A model generated the notes under the pieces. The model was not told where the DNA came from. It did not search any database and worked only from the letters and a program-made list of their open reading frames with translations. A stretch of DNA of 64,000 nt from Bacillus pumilus (lineage in GTDB: Bacteria > Bacillota > Bacilli > Bacillales > Bacillaceae): contig NZ_CP047089.1 of assembly GCF_009937765.1 (NCBI RefSeq), positions 2,354,272 to 2,418,271 on the forward strand. The letters are read 5' to 3'. Each line of letters opens with the position of its first letter. The first letter of the stretch is position 1. Position numbers and translations under genes: made by a program. Of this stretch, positions 16,203-25,071 are shown piece after piece.

Positions 16203-16861
16203 GCCAGCTTCACCAACCCTTTTTTCAGCCTCTTCTGCCCTTCTCTACACATATCAAGAAGTGGACAAGATTCGCACTGCGGACGCTGGGCCTTGCAGTG
16301 ATATCTGCCAAAAAAGATGAGGCGGTGATGCGTCACAGACCAATCTTCTTCTGGTACCTTCTTCATTAAGGTTTGTTCTACTTCGAGAACAGAATCCTTC
16401 CAGCGGCAGATTCCAAGTCGCTTGCTGACACGTTCTACATGTGTATCGACTGCAATTGCTGGCACCCCAAAAGCGACCGAAACGACAACATTTGCTGTTT
16501 TTCGGCCCACCCCAGGAAGCTTCACAAGCTCATCCCGATCCTTAGGCACTTCCCCGCCATATTCTTCAATTAGCATTTTGCTCAACTTTTGAATATTTTT
16601 GGCTTTATTTCGATAAAGACCAATCGAACGAATATCTTGCTGCAATTCTTCAAGTGGTACACTTAAATAGTCTTCTGGTGTTTTATATTTTTGAAATAAC
16701 GTTTTGGTCACTTTGTTGACGAGCACGTCTGTACACTGCGCTGAGAGTGCCACAGCGATCACAAGTTCAAATGGATTGGAATGAACTAGCTCACACTCAG
16801 CTTCTGGAAACATATCTCCTATAATATCTAAACATTCATTGATTTGTTTTTTTGATAACAT
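16199..16861 (-). CDS. nth: Endonuclease III (DNA glycosylase/AP lyase)
   Basis: 220 residues. HhH-GPD fold with ELVKLPGVGRKTANVVVSVA (Lys nucleophile), IAVDTHVERVSKRLG (catalytic Asp) and the C-terminal iron-sulfur cluster Cys pattern C-x6-C-x2-C-x5-C in HCKAQRPQCESCPLLDMC. It removes oxidised pyrimidines and nicks abasic sites. Start is the ATG of MLSKKQINECLD, after AAAGGAG. Lies 17 bases after dnaD. Confidence 0.96.
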   Translation of the reverse strand: MLSKKQINECLDIIGDMFPEAECELVHSNPFELVIAVALSAQCTDVLVNKVTKTLFQKYKTPEDYLSVPLEELQQDIRSIGLYRNKAKNIQKLSKMLIEEYGGEVPKDRDELVKLPGVGRKTANVVVSVAFGVPAIAVDTHVERVSKRLGICRWKDSVLEVEQTLMKKVPEEDWSVTHHRLIFFGRYHCKAQRPQCESCPLLDMCREGQKRLKKGLVKLA

Positions 16862-16878
16862 GACTTCTCCTTTATTGG

Positions 16879-17583
16879 TTATTGTTCCAGCCAATTATAA
16901 AAAGGAACTTGTCGCTTATATGTTGACGCCTCTTCTTTTGAAGGTGGCGCTTTTTGCTGAGAACGGAAATGCTGGCTATGCTCTTTTGCTTCTTCCGCTG
17001 TTTTCAGCCCTTTCTTTTTCCACTCAAACAGAATTCGGTCGATATAACGGAAATTTAATTTTCCTGATAACACCGCTTCTCTTAATGCTAGGCGGATCAT
17101 TTCAGCATCATGATGGTCTTGATCCATCCAGATGGAGAGTGTTTCTCCTTCAAGAGGAGAAAGCGGTCTGCCAAATTCATCTTCAAATAAAGCATATAAA
17201 GACTTTTCAGCTTGTACATGGAGTTTTTGACCTTCCTTCGCTTGTTTTGCCTCTAAAAAGTCATACAACACGCCCCATAATGGCTCAACTGAGTAACGGT
17301 CATGCTGAATACCAGACCCGTCCTCAAACGGCTGAATCGAAATAAATCCTTTTTGAATTAAATGCTGAACCATATACGCACACTCTTCAGCTGAAATGGT
17401 CATCCCATGGGAAAGCTCTTCAAATGTTTGAAAGAACACACCTTGTTCTTCATTCATTTTAATCTTAAGCATCACCATCATTTGTGATTCATTCAGTCCT
17501 AACTGCTCATAATGAGCAATCAGCAAATTAGGCAAACTGGTCGACCCCATTTGCTGCATATTAATAAATTGCTGCCTATTCAT
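16879..17583 (-). CDS. dnaD: DNA replication initiation protein DnaD
   Basis: 234 residues. N-terminal winged helix (about 15-110, PNLLIAHYEQLGLNESQMMV) and C-terminal DnaD domain (about 125-205, FGRPLSPLEGETLSIWMDQD and LSGKLNFRYIDRILFEWKKK), ending with the conserved YKRQVPFYNWLEQ. It remodels DNA and acts with DnaA and DnaB in primosome and helicase loading. The start is the ATG 6 bases after GAGGTG; a GTG three codons earlier overlaps the ribosome-binding site and is rejected. Confidence 0.95.
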   Translation of the reverse strand: MNRQQFINMQQMGSTSLPNLLIAHYEQLGLNESQMMVMLKIKMNEEQGVFFQTFEELSHGMTISAEECAYMVQHLIQKGFISIQPFEDGSGIQHDRYSVEPLWGVLYDFLEAKQAKEGQKLHVQAEKSLYALFEDEFGRPLSPLEGETLSIWMDQDHHDAEMIRLALREAVLSGKLNFRYIDRILFEWKKKGLKTAEEAKEHSQHFRSQQKAPPSKEEASTYKRQVPFYNWLEQ

Positions 17584-17646
17584 CGGATACACCTCTTCAC
17601 TTTAAGTATATCACGTTTTATTTCACGTGCTCCTTCAAAAATGTTT

Positions 17647-17676
17647 GAAAAAGCCTCCATATGTTGGAGGCTTTCA
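17647..17676 (-). terminator. asnS terminator
   Basis: AAAGCCTCCA/TGGAGGCTTT stem; the minus strand ends with TTTTTCAAAC. It lies between the asnS stop and dnaD. Confidence 0.85.
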
Positions 17677-17680
17677 CGTC

Positions 17681-18976
17681 TTAAGGATATAAACGGTTTA
17701 ATAATCTTGGGAAAGGAATGGTTTCACGCACATGCGGCGCTCCACTAATCCAAGCAACTGTACGTTCAAGTCCAAGACCGAAACCTGAATGCGGGACAGA
17801 ACCATATTGTCTTAATTCTGTGTACCATTTGTAAGTTTCTTGATCTAGTCCATGTTCTTTCAATCTTGCTTCTAGAAGCTCTAGATCATGAACACGCTCA
17901 GAACCGCCAATGATCTCTCCATAGCCTTCTGGAGCAATCAAGTCTGCACAAAGAACGACATCATCACGATCTGGTGCAGGCTGCATGTAAAATGGTTTTA
18001 ATGATGTTGGGTAGTGAGTGATAAACACTGGTTTATCGTAGCTTTCAGCGATCGCTGTTTCGTGAGGCGCGCCGAAGTCATCTCCCCATTCAATATCGTC
18101 AAATCCTTTTTCTTGCAAGAATTTAATGGCTTCATCGTAAGTGATACGCGGGAATGGTGCTTTGATATTTTCTAGTTTTGCTGTATCACGGCCAAGTGTA
18201 TGCAGTTCCACTTTACAGTTTTCAAGTACACTTTGAACCACATGAGTTACATAGTTTTCTTGATACTCAAGGTTTTCATTAAATTCGACAAAAGCCATCT
18301 CAGGCTCGATCATCCAAAACTCAATTAAATGGCGTTTTGTTTTAGATTTTTCAGCTCTAAATGTTGGACCGAAAGAAAATACTTTCCCAAGTGCCATAGC
18401 AGCAGCTTCCATGTAAAGCTGTCCACTTTGAGAAAGGTATGCGTCTTCATCAAAATATTTCGTCGCAAACAGCTCCGTTGTGCCCTCAGGTGCACTTCCA
18501 GTTAAAATTGGCGGATCTACTTTCACGAAGCCTTCTTGATGGAAGAATTCATATGTAGCACGAATGATTTCGTTACGAATTTTCATAATGGCATGCTGCT
18601 TTTTAGAACGAAGCCATAAATGACGGTGATCCATTAAGAATTCTGTTCCATGCTCTTTTGGTGTAATCGGGTAGTCAGTTGCTTCATGAATCACTTCAAT
18701 GGATTTCACTTGCAATTCAAAACCAAGAGGTGAACGCTCGTCTTTTGTTACTTGTCCTGTCACATAGACAGATGTTTCTTGAGTGACTGATTTTGCAAGC
18801 TTAAAGACTTCCTCTTCTACTTCTGCTTTTACTACGACTCCTTGAATAAAGCCTGTCCCGTCACGCAACTGCAAGAATGCAATTTTACCGCTTGAACGTT
18901 TATTGGCAATCCATGCGCCGATGGTTACATCTTCATCGACATGTTTGAACACTTGATTAATCGTTGTTTTCAACAT
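17681..18976 (-). CDS. asnS: Asparaginyl-tRNA synthetase
   Basis: 431 residues, class IIb. N-terminal OB anticodon-binding domain ([32 protein letters not shown]) and catalytic domain with motif 2 [21 protein letters not shown] and motif 3 [15 protein letters not shown]. Charges tRNA-Asn. The start is ATG after TTGGAGGG, at [15 protein letters not shown]. Unlike B. subtilis, no aspB lies immediately upstream; a promoter is found there instead. Confidence 0.96.
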   Translation of the reverse strand: MLKTTINQVFKHVDEDVTIGAWIANKRSSGKIAFLQLRDGTGFIQGVVVKAEVEEEVFKLAKSVTQETSVYVTGQVTKDERSPLGFELQVKSIEVIHEATDYPITPKEHGTEFLMDHRHLWLRSKKQHAIMKIRNEIIRATYEFFHQEGFVKVDPPILTGSAPEGTTELFATKYFDEDAYLSQSGQLYMEAAAMALGKVFSFGPTFRAEKSKTKRHLIEFWMIEPEMAFVEFNENLEYQENYVTHVVQSVLENCKVELHTLGRDTAKLENIKAPFPRITYDEAIKFLQEKGFDDIEWGDDFGAPHETAIAESYDKPVFITHYPTSLKPFYMQPAPDRDDVVLCADLIAPEGYGEIIGGSERVHDLELLEARLKEHGLDQETYKWYTELRQYGSVPHSGFGLGLERTVAWISGAPHVRETIPFPRLLNRLYP

Positions 18977-19042
18977 AATTCCCTCCAAAGCCAGAAAGAA
19001 GCTCACCTTTTCGATAGGTGTGATTCTTTTTTCATACATTTT

Positions 19043-19072
19043 ATTATAACCGTTCTAAATCAGCATGGTCAA
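19043..19072 (-). promoter_or_regulatory. asnS promoter
   Basis: -35 TTGACC (19067-19072), 18-base spacer, perfect -10 TATAAT (19043-19048) on the minus strand. The predicted leader of about 60 bases carries a hairpin built on CACCT/AGGTG with AGAA/TTCT extensions (about 18990-19025), just before the ribosome-binding site. Confidence 0.7.
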
Positions 19073-19088
19073 CGCAAGACAGGAGAAA

Positions 19089-19574
19089 CTATGGTGTTAC
19101 ATTTTTTTCTACGTGTCCTGTCGAGAAATCGACATAGCTAAAGCTGTATTGATTGTTTTCATTTAAGTACGTCACTTCCCAAAGGAGTACATCACCTTCT
19201 CTTGCTAATTGAACGTCCTTTAGCTTAGAGACCGTGTTCTCCTTTTGAACAGCTTGTACTGCTTGATTTGAGGTTACACCATCTTTTGCCCTTTTTGCGA
19301 TCACTTTTTCTTTTTTGCTGGCAGGTACCCAAACATAGGTTGTTTCATTTTGTTTGTTTTTCCCTTCCACAATAAATTGTTTTTCTTTTCCGACAAAGGT
19401 TTCTACTTGCTCCACTTGTACGATGTCTGCTTGTTTTTTCGCTCGTTCAATCGCCGTTTCATGACCTTGTTCTTTTTGCCCCATGGCAATCTGATAAATC
19501 CATGTAAAGCTGATGATGCCAATAAGCAAAACAAAAGCCACAACGGATGAGATGATCCAAACTATTTTTTTCAT
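19089..19574 (-). CDS. ypmB: YpmB, membrane-anchored PepSY-like protein
   Basis: 161 residues, as in B. subtilis. One N-terminal TM helix (about 5-28, IVWIISSVVAFVLLIGIISF) with the remainder outside the cell, formed of two PepSY-like repeats (about 45-90 and 95-160, ending SYVDFSTGHVEKNVTP). Such domains often act as inhibitory or assembly modules on the outer face. No specific role is known. Confidence 0.88.
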   Translation of the reverse strand: MKKIVWIISSVVAFVLLIGIISFTWIYQIAMGQKEQGHETAIERAKKQADIVQVEQVETFVGKEKQFIVEGKNKQNETTYVWVPASKKEKVIAKRAKDGVTSNQAVQAVQKENTVSKLKDVQLAREGDVLLWEVTYLNENNQYSFSYVDFSTGHVEKNVTP

Positions 19575-19586
19575 GTCAAGCTTCCC

Positions 19587-19757
19587 CTATGTGCGATATA
19601 TTGTAAATATCGCTTGATTTTGATCTTCTTGATCTAATGCAAGTCCAAACATGAGATCTTCTCTTTTAAGCGTTCTGTTCAATAAGTCAACAATTTTATA
19701 CAGGTCCTCTGAATGCTTAATGTGAACAGTTGAAAGTACCTCTATTTTACTTTCCAC
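19587..19757 (-). CDS. ypmA: YpmA, conserved small protein
   Basis: 56 residues from a GTG start preceded by GAGGAGG. Sequence MESKIEVLSTVHIKHSEDLY, continuing with LMFGLALDQEDQNQAIFTIY and ending RT, matching the YpmA family (DUF4264). GTG start fixed by the ribosome-binding site. It lies between dinG and ypmB, as in B. subtilis. Function unknown. Confidence 0.9.
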   Translation of the reverse strand: MESKIEVLSTVHIKHSEDLYKIVDLLNRTLKREDLMFGLALDQEDQNQAIFTIYRT

Positions 19758-19879
19758 TTCTAATTCCTCCTCGGTACGTAAATATTGTTAGTCATACTTT
19801 TCGGCGCGGGAACCGATACTATTTTTACAACGGAACACAAAAAGCCGTTACGATAAATTAACTCCAAACCCACACCAGC

Positions 19880-19906
19880 TAAAGGCCGCTTATGACAGCG
19901 GCTTTT
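19880..19906 (-). terminator. Weak hairpin at the dinG 3' end
   Basis: GCCGCT/AGCGGC on the minus strand with only CTTT after it, overlapping the dinG stop. It may be a partial terminator before ypmA. Confidence 0.35.
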
Positions 19907-22682
19907 CGTTGTTGAGCTCCTCTATATACGCCTCAAGTGATTCTCTTGTCATCTCGTGAACCGGCGCGTGAGGGAGTGATTCTAAAAATAGCTTTCCATA
20001 TGACGCGGTTTTCACTCGGCGGTCTAAAATGAGCAATGTGCCTATGTCTTTTTCAGAGCGTAGCAAGCGGCCTGCACCTTGTTTAAAGGTTAACACAGCT
20101 TCTGGGAGAGCAACGGCTTTAAACGAATTTTTGCCCTGTTTTTTAGCGGCATCACATTTTGCTTCAATAAGCGGTGAATCAGGCGGTCGAAACGGAAGAC
20201 GTGCCATAATGACTGTTGTCAGCTCTGATCCAGGAAAATCGACACCTTCCCAAAAACTACCCGTACCAAGTAAAATCGCATGTTTTGCTAATTTAAACAT
20301 CTTCGTTAATTTAACAGGACTACCACCCGTCAAACCTTGAGCAAAAAGGGCAGCTTGCATCCCTTCTGTTTTCAGTTCATCATATACTGCTTTTAACATC
20401 TCATGTGAATTAAACAACACCAATATCTTCGCCTGGTGCTGCTTTTCCATCAACTTAATGTACCGTACTGATTGCTTTACATAGTCGCGCTCATCACGGT
20501 TCGTAATCGGCGGCATATCAGCTGGCACAATCACCTTGAGCTGTTTTTCAAGTTCAAACGGTGATTCAATCTGTACAAGATGCGGATAAAAGTCCTGCAG
20601 ACCAAATCGTTCTAAGCAATAATCAAAGCGACCATTGATTGTCAGTGTCCCTGATGTGAGAACAACACTTTTTTTGTTCATAAAAAAGCGATCTGCTAAA
20701 AGCTCTCCAGTATCTAGCGGCTGTGCATGCATAAAGACAGCGTTTTTGGCACCCTTTGCATCAATCTCAATCCAAACCGTTTCATCGTTTTTCGGTTCAA
20801 AAATGAACCGGTACAGCGTACTGCAAAATGTTTGCATAAACGACATCACTTGATCGTATTCCTCTGCTTCAAACGCAAAGTGTTCTGTCAGTTGATCACT
20901 TTTTTGAAGAAGCTCGCTTTTTTGCTGTTCATACAGCTTTTCACAAGCAATTAACAAGGAACAAAGCTTACTTGCCGTCTCTTTAATCCGTTTCCACTGC
21001 GCATGCTTCGACTGATGACGTACTCTATGAATGAGACGATTGATGTCTGCTTTTGGTTTTGTCCTTTTGACAAAAGAATGGACGGTACTAAAAAAGGCGT
21101 CACTTTCCATTTGAAGCTGATGAAGATACTCATCCATTTCGATAAAGGTGTCCGTCTGTAAGCCGGAAGCGTGAAATCTTTTTTTCAGCTTCTTTAACAA
21201 ACCGCCCTGTAAGGAGCCAAGCTGCGTTAATTTCGCATGAAGCTGGATATACGACGCGCTATCCCCTAGCGTTTCATTGGCTGTTTTCTCAAATTGGTGA
21301 GCCTCGTCAATCACATATACGTCTGCATGCTGAAAGATAGATGATGCCTCCGTTTGTGATAAGAGCAGGCGATGATTTGTTAAAATTAAATCAGCTGTTT
21401 TGGCCCTTCTTTTCGCACGCTCATAAAAGCAGTATTCTTTAAACCGGCGCTTTTTCGATGTAAACGGCATGTGCACGCACGAAATTCGGTCTTTTATATT
21501 GGCAGCTCCCGACGGTAAATTTAGCTCAGATAAATCACCCGTTTCTGTTACAAGGAGCCACATTAATATTTGCGCCTTCGTTAAGACCACATCATAGTTA
21601 TCATCTTCCTCATGCAGTACATGCTCAAACTTATCTAAGCAAATATAATGCGCCCGACCTTTAAATACACAGGCTGCTGGTTCAAATGGGAGCAATTGAT
21701 TTAAAATCGGCATATCGCGCTGAAGCATTTGCTGCTGCAAAAGAATGGAATATGTACTAATAATAACAGGTTTTCCTGATTTCTTTGCTTCTAATGCAGC
21801 TGGTATGAGGTATGCGAGCGTTTTTCCGATACCTGGTGCCGCTTCAATTAAAGCATAAGCTCTTTCATGAAACACATCTCTCACTTTATTCATCATCTTG
21901 AGCTGTCCTTCTCTTACTTCATAGCCTTCCACTGTTTGGGGCAGCTTCTTTTTGATCTCCTCAAACAGCTGTTCATCGTCTTCCCCTACTGAATTTGTCG
22001 TATCCTTTTCAGAATTGGTGACATCTTTAACAGCAAAAGAGCCGACTTCTACCAATGAATTTTCGCGGCTAGCATCACTCGTTTCAAGCTGCTGGATTAA
22101 AAGTCCTATATCACTTAAAAGATAAGAGGATAATCTACGCAGCTGCTTTAGCACATTTTGCGGTGTATGCGTTAATTGATGGAGTAAGGTTAAAAATAAC
22201 ATAGCAGTAACTTCCGCATCACTATCCGCCCTGTGCGGGTGGTCATGTGGAAGCATGAGCTCTTCGCTTAGTTCAGTGAGCTTATAGCCTTCAAGCTCTG
22301 GATAAAGAATTCTAGAAATTTCAACTGTATCAATCGCTAGCACATCTAGCTCATTTTTCCCGCATGCTTTTAGTTCATCATTTAAAAAATTCAAGTCAAA
22401 ATGAACATTGTGCGCAACAAAATAAGCGCCTTGAATGAGATCATACACCTCTTGGGCAATATCCTCAAAAAACACCGCATCGTCAACCATATGCTGCTGA
22501 ATGCCTGTCAGCTGTTCAATAAATCCTGGGATCGGTTTTCCCGGGTTCACATATTTTGAATACCGTTCGACAATTTGTCCATTTTCAATGACCACCGCAG
22601 CAATTTGAATGATTTTATCACCCTTTTTGGGTGAATTCCCGGTGGTTTCAATATCAACGACAACAAACCTTTGATCGGCCAT
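19890..22682 (-). CDS. dinG: DinG-family protein: 3'-5' exonuclease fused to XPD-like helicase
   Basis: 930 residues. DEDDh exonuclease domain (about 1-165: FVVVDIETTGNSPKKGDKII, FVAHNVHFDLNFLNDEL, HRADSDAEVTAMLF), then a helicase domain with Walker A EAAPGIGKTLAYLIP, DEAH in VYVIDEAHQFEKTA, and motif VI QGAGRLLRS. The four-Cys iron-sulfur pattern of E. coli DinG seems incomplete between the Walker A and DEAH motifs. S. aureus DinG, with the same exonuclease fusion, is reported to lack the cluster and behave mainly as an exonuclease. Role in nucleic acid repair is inferred. Confidence 0.93.
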   Translation of the reverse strand: MADQRFVVVDIETTGNSPKKGDKIIQIAAVVIENGQIVERYSKYVNPGKPIPGFIEQLTGIQQHMVDDAVFFEDIAQEVYDLIQGAYFVAHNVHFDLNFLNDELKACGKNELDVLAIDTVEISRILYPELEGYKLTELSEELMLPHDHPHRADSDAEVTAMLFLTLLHQLTHTPQNVLKQLRRLSSYLLSDIGLLIQQLETSDASRENSLVEVGSFAVKDVTNSEKDTTNSVGEDDEQLFEEIKKKLPQTVEGYEVREGQLKMMNKVRDVFHERAYALIEAAPGIGKTLAYLIPAALEAKKSGKPVIISTYSILLQQQMLQRDMPILNQLLPFEPAACVFKGRAHYICLDKFEHVLHEEDDNYDVVLTKAQILMWLLVTETGDLSELNLPSGAANIKDRISCVHMPFTSKKRRFKEYCFYERAKRRAKTADLILTNHRLLLSQTEASSIFQHADVYVIDEAHQFEKTANETLGDSASYIQLHAKLTQLGSLQGGLLKKLKKRFHASGLQTDTFIEMDEYLHQLQMESDAFFSTVHSFVKRTKPKADINRLIHRVRHQSKHAQWKRIKETASKLCSLLIACEKLYEQQKSELLQKSDQLTEHFAFEAEEYDQVMSFMQTFCSTLYRFIFEPKNDETVWIEIDAKGAKNAVFMHAQPLDTGELLADRFFMNKKSVVLTSGTLTINGRFDYCLERFGLQDFYPHLVQIESPFELEKQLKVIVPADMPPITNRDERDYVKQSVRYIKLMEKQHQAKILVLFNSHEMLKAVYDELKTEGMQAALFAQGLTGGSPVKLTKMFKLAKHAILLGTGSFWEGVDFPGSELTTVIMARLPFRPPDSPLIEAKCDAAKKQGKNSFKAVALPEAVLTFKQGAGRLLRSEKDIGTLLILDRRVKTASYGKLFLESLPHAPVHEMTRESLEAYIEELNNEKPLS

Positions 22683-22704
22683 AAAATGGACACCTCAATT
22701 CCTC

Positions 22705-22723
22705 GTTTCACTCGAAGTGAAAC
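22705..22723. repeat. Perfect inverted repeat in the dinG 5' region
   Basis: GTTTCACT-CGA-AGTGAAAC, 8-base arms around a 3-base centre, about 23 bases before the dinG ATG. It could be a protein operator or an RNA hairpin near the ribosome-binding site. It does not match the Bacillus LexA box. Confidence 0.6.
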
Positions 22724-22734
22724 ACGCTCTGGGC

Positions 22735-22783
22735 AAAAATAGCTGAAACAGAACAGCTTCTTTTCTTAAACTGTTCTGTTTCA
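22735..22783 (-). terminator. panBCD operon terminator
   Basis: GAAACAGAACAG/CTGTTCTGTTTC, 12-base-pair stem followed on the minus strand by AGCTATTTTTG. It lies right after panD. Confidence 0.85.
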
Positions 22784-22795
22784 TTGGAGCATGCG

Positions 22796-23179
22796 TTATA
22801 AAATCGTTCTCGCAGGCTCTTGCCCAATCATTTGTTCAATTTGATTTTCTTTATTTAACACGACCACTTTTGGTGTATGCGTCTTTGCTTCTTCTTCTGA
22901 GAGCATTCCATAAGCGATAATAATCACTTCATCACCCGGCTGAACCAATCTTGCTGCTGCGCCATTTAGACAAATGACCCCGCTCTTTCTTTCACCCGGA
23001 ATAATATATGTTTCAAGTCTCGCGCCATTGTGATTGTTGACAATCTGTACTTTCTCATTTGCCATCATACCTGCCGCATCAAGTAAATCTTCGTCAATGG
23101 TGATACTTCCAACATAATGTAAGTTTGCTTCTGTTACCGTCGCTTTATGAAGTTTAGAAGTCATAAAGGTTCTATACAT
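22796..23179 (-). CDS. panD: Aspartate 1-decarboxylase (proenzyme)
   Basis: 127 residues. Makes beta-alanine from L-aspartate for pantothenate synthesis. The self-cleavage Gly24-Ser25 is visible in [14 protein letters not shown], and Ser25 becomes the pyruvoyl group. Conserved [20 protein letters not shown] follows. The start is the ATG of [16 protein letters not shown], which overlaps the end of panC by 8 bases; 14 upstream in-frame codons are not part of the family. Confidence 0.96.
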   Translation of the reverse strand: MYRTFMTSKLHKATVTEANLHYVGSITIDEDLLDAAGMMANEKVQIVNNHNGARLETYIIPGERKSGVICLNGAAARLVQPGDEVIIIAYGMLSEEEAKTHTPKVVVLNKENQIEQMIGQEPARTIL

Positions 23180-24038
23180 GCTTTTCACCGCTTTCAGGAA
23201 CATGGAATATGACATTATCAATCAGTCTTGCCCGTGAGAATTTCACCGCAATCGCAATGATGACCTGACCTGCTAACTGCTTAAGCGGCTCAAGCTCTGG
23301 ATAGGAGTAAATTTCAATATAATCAATTTCCCCGCTTGTTTGAAGAATATCCTCTTCTACCAACTGATAAATGCGACTGACGTCACGTTCACCATTTTCA
23401 ATCGCTGACTGTCCTTTTTTCAGTGCGCGGTACAAAGCAGGTGCTTCTTGTCTTTCTTTATCAGACAAGTACACATTTCTTGAACTTTTCGCTAAACCGT
23501 CTTCTTCTCTAACTGTCGGTACTGAGACAAGGTGAAGATCAAAGAAGAAATCCTTGATCATCGCGTCGATCACAGCGACTTGCTGTGCATCCTTTAGACC
23601 AAAGTATACATTTGTTGGTGCTACAAGATGAAATAGCTTTGTAAGCACCGTAACAACACCGTCGAAATGTCCCGGACGTTTTTTCCCGCATAAGACATCC
23701 GTCCGCTTTCGAACCGTCATCGTGATCGATGGTTCATTTGCATACATTTCTTTCACATCAGGTGTAAATAAAATATCTACTCCTGCTTCTTTTGCAAGGC
23801 GCTGATCTCTTTCCATATCCCGTGGATAGGATTCAAAGTCTTCGTTCGGTCCAAATTGCAGAGGATTGACAAAGATGCTCATGACTACAAGGTCATTTTG
23901 ATCCCTTGCTTCTTTCGCAAGCGTCAAATGTCCTTCATGAAGAAAGCCCATCGTTGGGACAAAGCCAATGGAATGCTGCTTTTCTTGATGTTGCTTAATC
24001 AATTCCTTCAACTCGTGAATATGGGTGACAACGTTCAT
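23172..24038 (-). CDS. panC: Pantothenate synthetase
   Basis: 288 residues. Nucleotidyltransferase-like fold with [18 protein letters not shown] (HIGH-like motif), [31 protein letters not shown] and SSRNVYLS (KMSKS-like). Joins pantoate and beta-alanine using ATP. Overlaps panB upstream (4 bases) and panD downstream, forming a tightly coupled operon. Confidence 0.97.
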   Translation of the reverse strand: MNVVTHIHELKELIKQHQEKQHSIGFVPTMGFLHEGHLTLAKEARDQNDLVVMSIFVNPLQFGPNEDFESYPRDMERDQRLAKEAGVDILFTPDVKEMYANEPSITMTVRKRTDVLCGKKRPGHFDGVVTVLTKLFHLVAPTNVYFGLKDAQQVAVIDAMIKDFFFDLHLVSVPTVREEDGLAKSSRNVYLSDKERQEAPALYRALKKGQSAIENGERDVSRIYQLVEEDILQTSGEIDYIEIYSYPELEPLKQLAGQVIIAIAVKFSRARLIDNVIFHVPESGEKHV

Positions 24039-24874
24039 TTTTTGATCCCCCCATATAAACCATCAAGGACTTCTTCTTTGATATGAAATGTATGCTTGTC
24101 TTCTGGAAATGTGTGTGCTTTTACTTCTTTCGTATATTGAATAAGCGCTTCTTCTAATAATGTATCAATTTGCGCGTATTGTTTCACAAACTTAGGTGTT
24201 CTAGACACCCCGTATCCTACCACATCATGGTAAACAAGAACTTGTCCGTCTGCCTCAGCCCCTGCACCAATCCCGATCACAGGAATCTTCAGCATGTCGG
24301 TAATTCGTTTTGTCAGTTCACCAGGTACGCATTCAAGGACAAGTGCAATCGCACCAGCTTCCTCACATTTCAAGCTGTCTTCAATCAATTTCTGCGCACT
24401 TTCGTGGTCTTTTCCTTGCACTTTATAACCGCCAAGTACTCCAACTGACTGAGGTGTAAGGCCTAAATGACTGACGACAGGAATCCCGCCTCTTGTGAGA
24501 GCTTGAATGGATTCAAATACACCATCTCCGCCTTCTAGCTTTAAGGCATCCGCACCGCTTTCTTGCATGATGCGTGCTGCGTTTTTTAATGTTTCTGCTA
24601 ATGAATAATGATAAGACATAAATGGCATATCTGTCACAATAAATGTGTCTTTTGCGCCCCTTTTCACTGCTTTTGTGTGATGGATCATGTCATCGATCGT
24701 GACTTGTATTGTCGAATCGAGTCCAAGTACAACCATCCCAAGTGAATCACCCACTAAGATCATGTCGACTTCCGCTTTTTCTGCTTGCTTTGCAGATGGA
24801 TAGTCGTATGCTGTCAGCATCACAATTGGTTCGTTTTGTTCTTTCATTTTGAAAAAATCTAGCTTTGTCTTCAT
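24035..24874 (-). CDS. panB: Ketopantoate hydroxymethyltransferase
   Basis: 279 residues, TIM barrel: [37 protein letters not shown] (metal-binding Asp), [43 protein letters not shown]. First step of pantothenate synthesis, using methylene-tetrahydrofolate. GAGGAGG lies 7 bases before the ATG but is within a 6-base-pair hairpin (see leader entry). Confidence 0.97.
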   Translation of the reverse strand: MKTKLDFFKMKEQNEPIVMLTAYDYPSAKQAEKAEVDMILVGDSLGMVVLGLDSTIQVTIDDMIHHTKAVKRGAKDTFIVTDMPFMSYHYSLAETLKNAARIMQESGADALKLEGGDGVFESIQALTRGGIPVVSHLGLTPQSVGVLGGYKVQGKDHESAQKLIEDSLKCEEAGAIALVLECVPGELTKRITDMLKIPVIGIGAGAEADGQVLVYHDVVGYGVSRTPKFVKQYAQIDTLLEEALIQYTKEVKAHTFPEDKHTFHIKEEVLDGLYGGIKK

Positions 24875-25047
24875 TTGTTCCTCCTCATTCTGGAGAGGAG
24901 ATGGTTTGCCTCACATCACATGTTTTGATTTCTCATGCACGGCGAATCATCCCTCTGTCCAAGTCCCTTAGGATCAAGGCAGAAATTGATCAAATTTTTG
25001 TTTCTAACAGGTACAGCTCTTTTCAGATACTGCCCACACGAAGTATA
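24875..25047 (-). promoter_or_regulatory. Long structured panB leader
   Basis: A possible promoter (-35 TGGAAC at 25065-25070, 17 bases, -10 TATACT at 25042-25047) would give a leader of about 160 bases. It holds a hairpin GATCAA-N8-TTGATC (24972-24991) and, at the gene, CTCCTC (24895-24900 as seen on the minus strand) pairing with GAGGAG (24881-24886) of the panB ribosome-binding site with an 8-base loop. Rfam describes a pan RNA motif upstream of panB in some Firmicutes; I cannot confirm a match by eye. Confidence 0.45.
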
Positions 25048-25071
25048 TCAAAATTGTGCCGGGTGTTCCAC

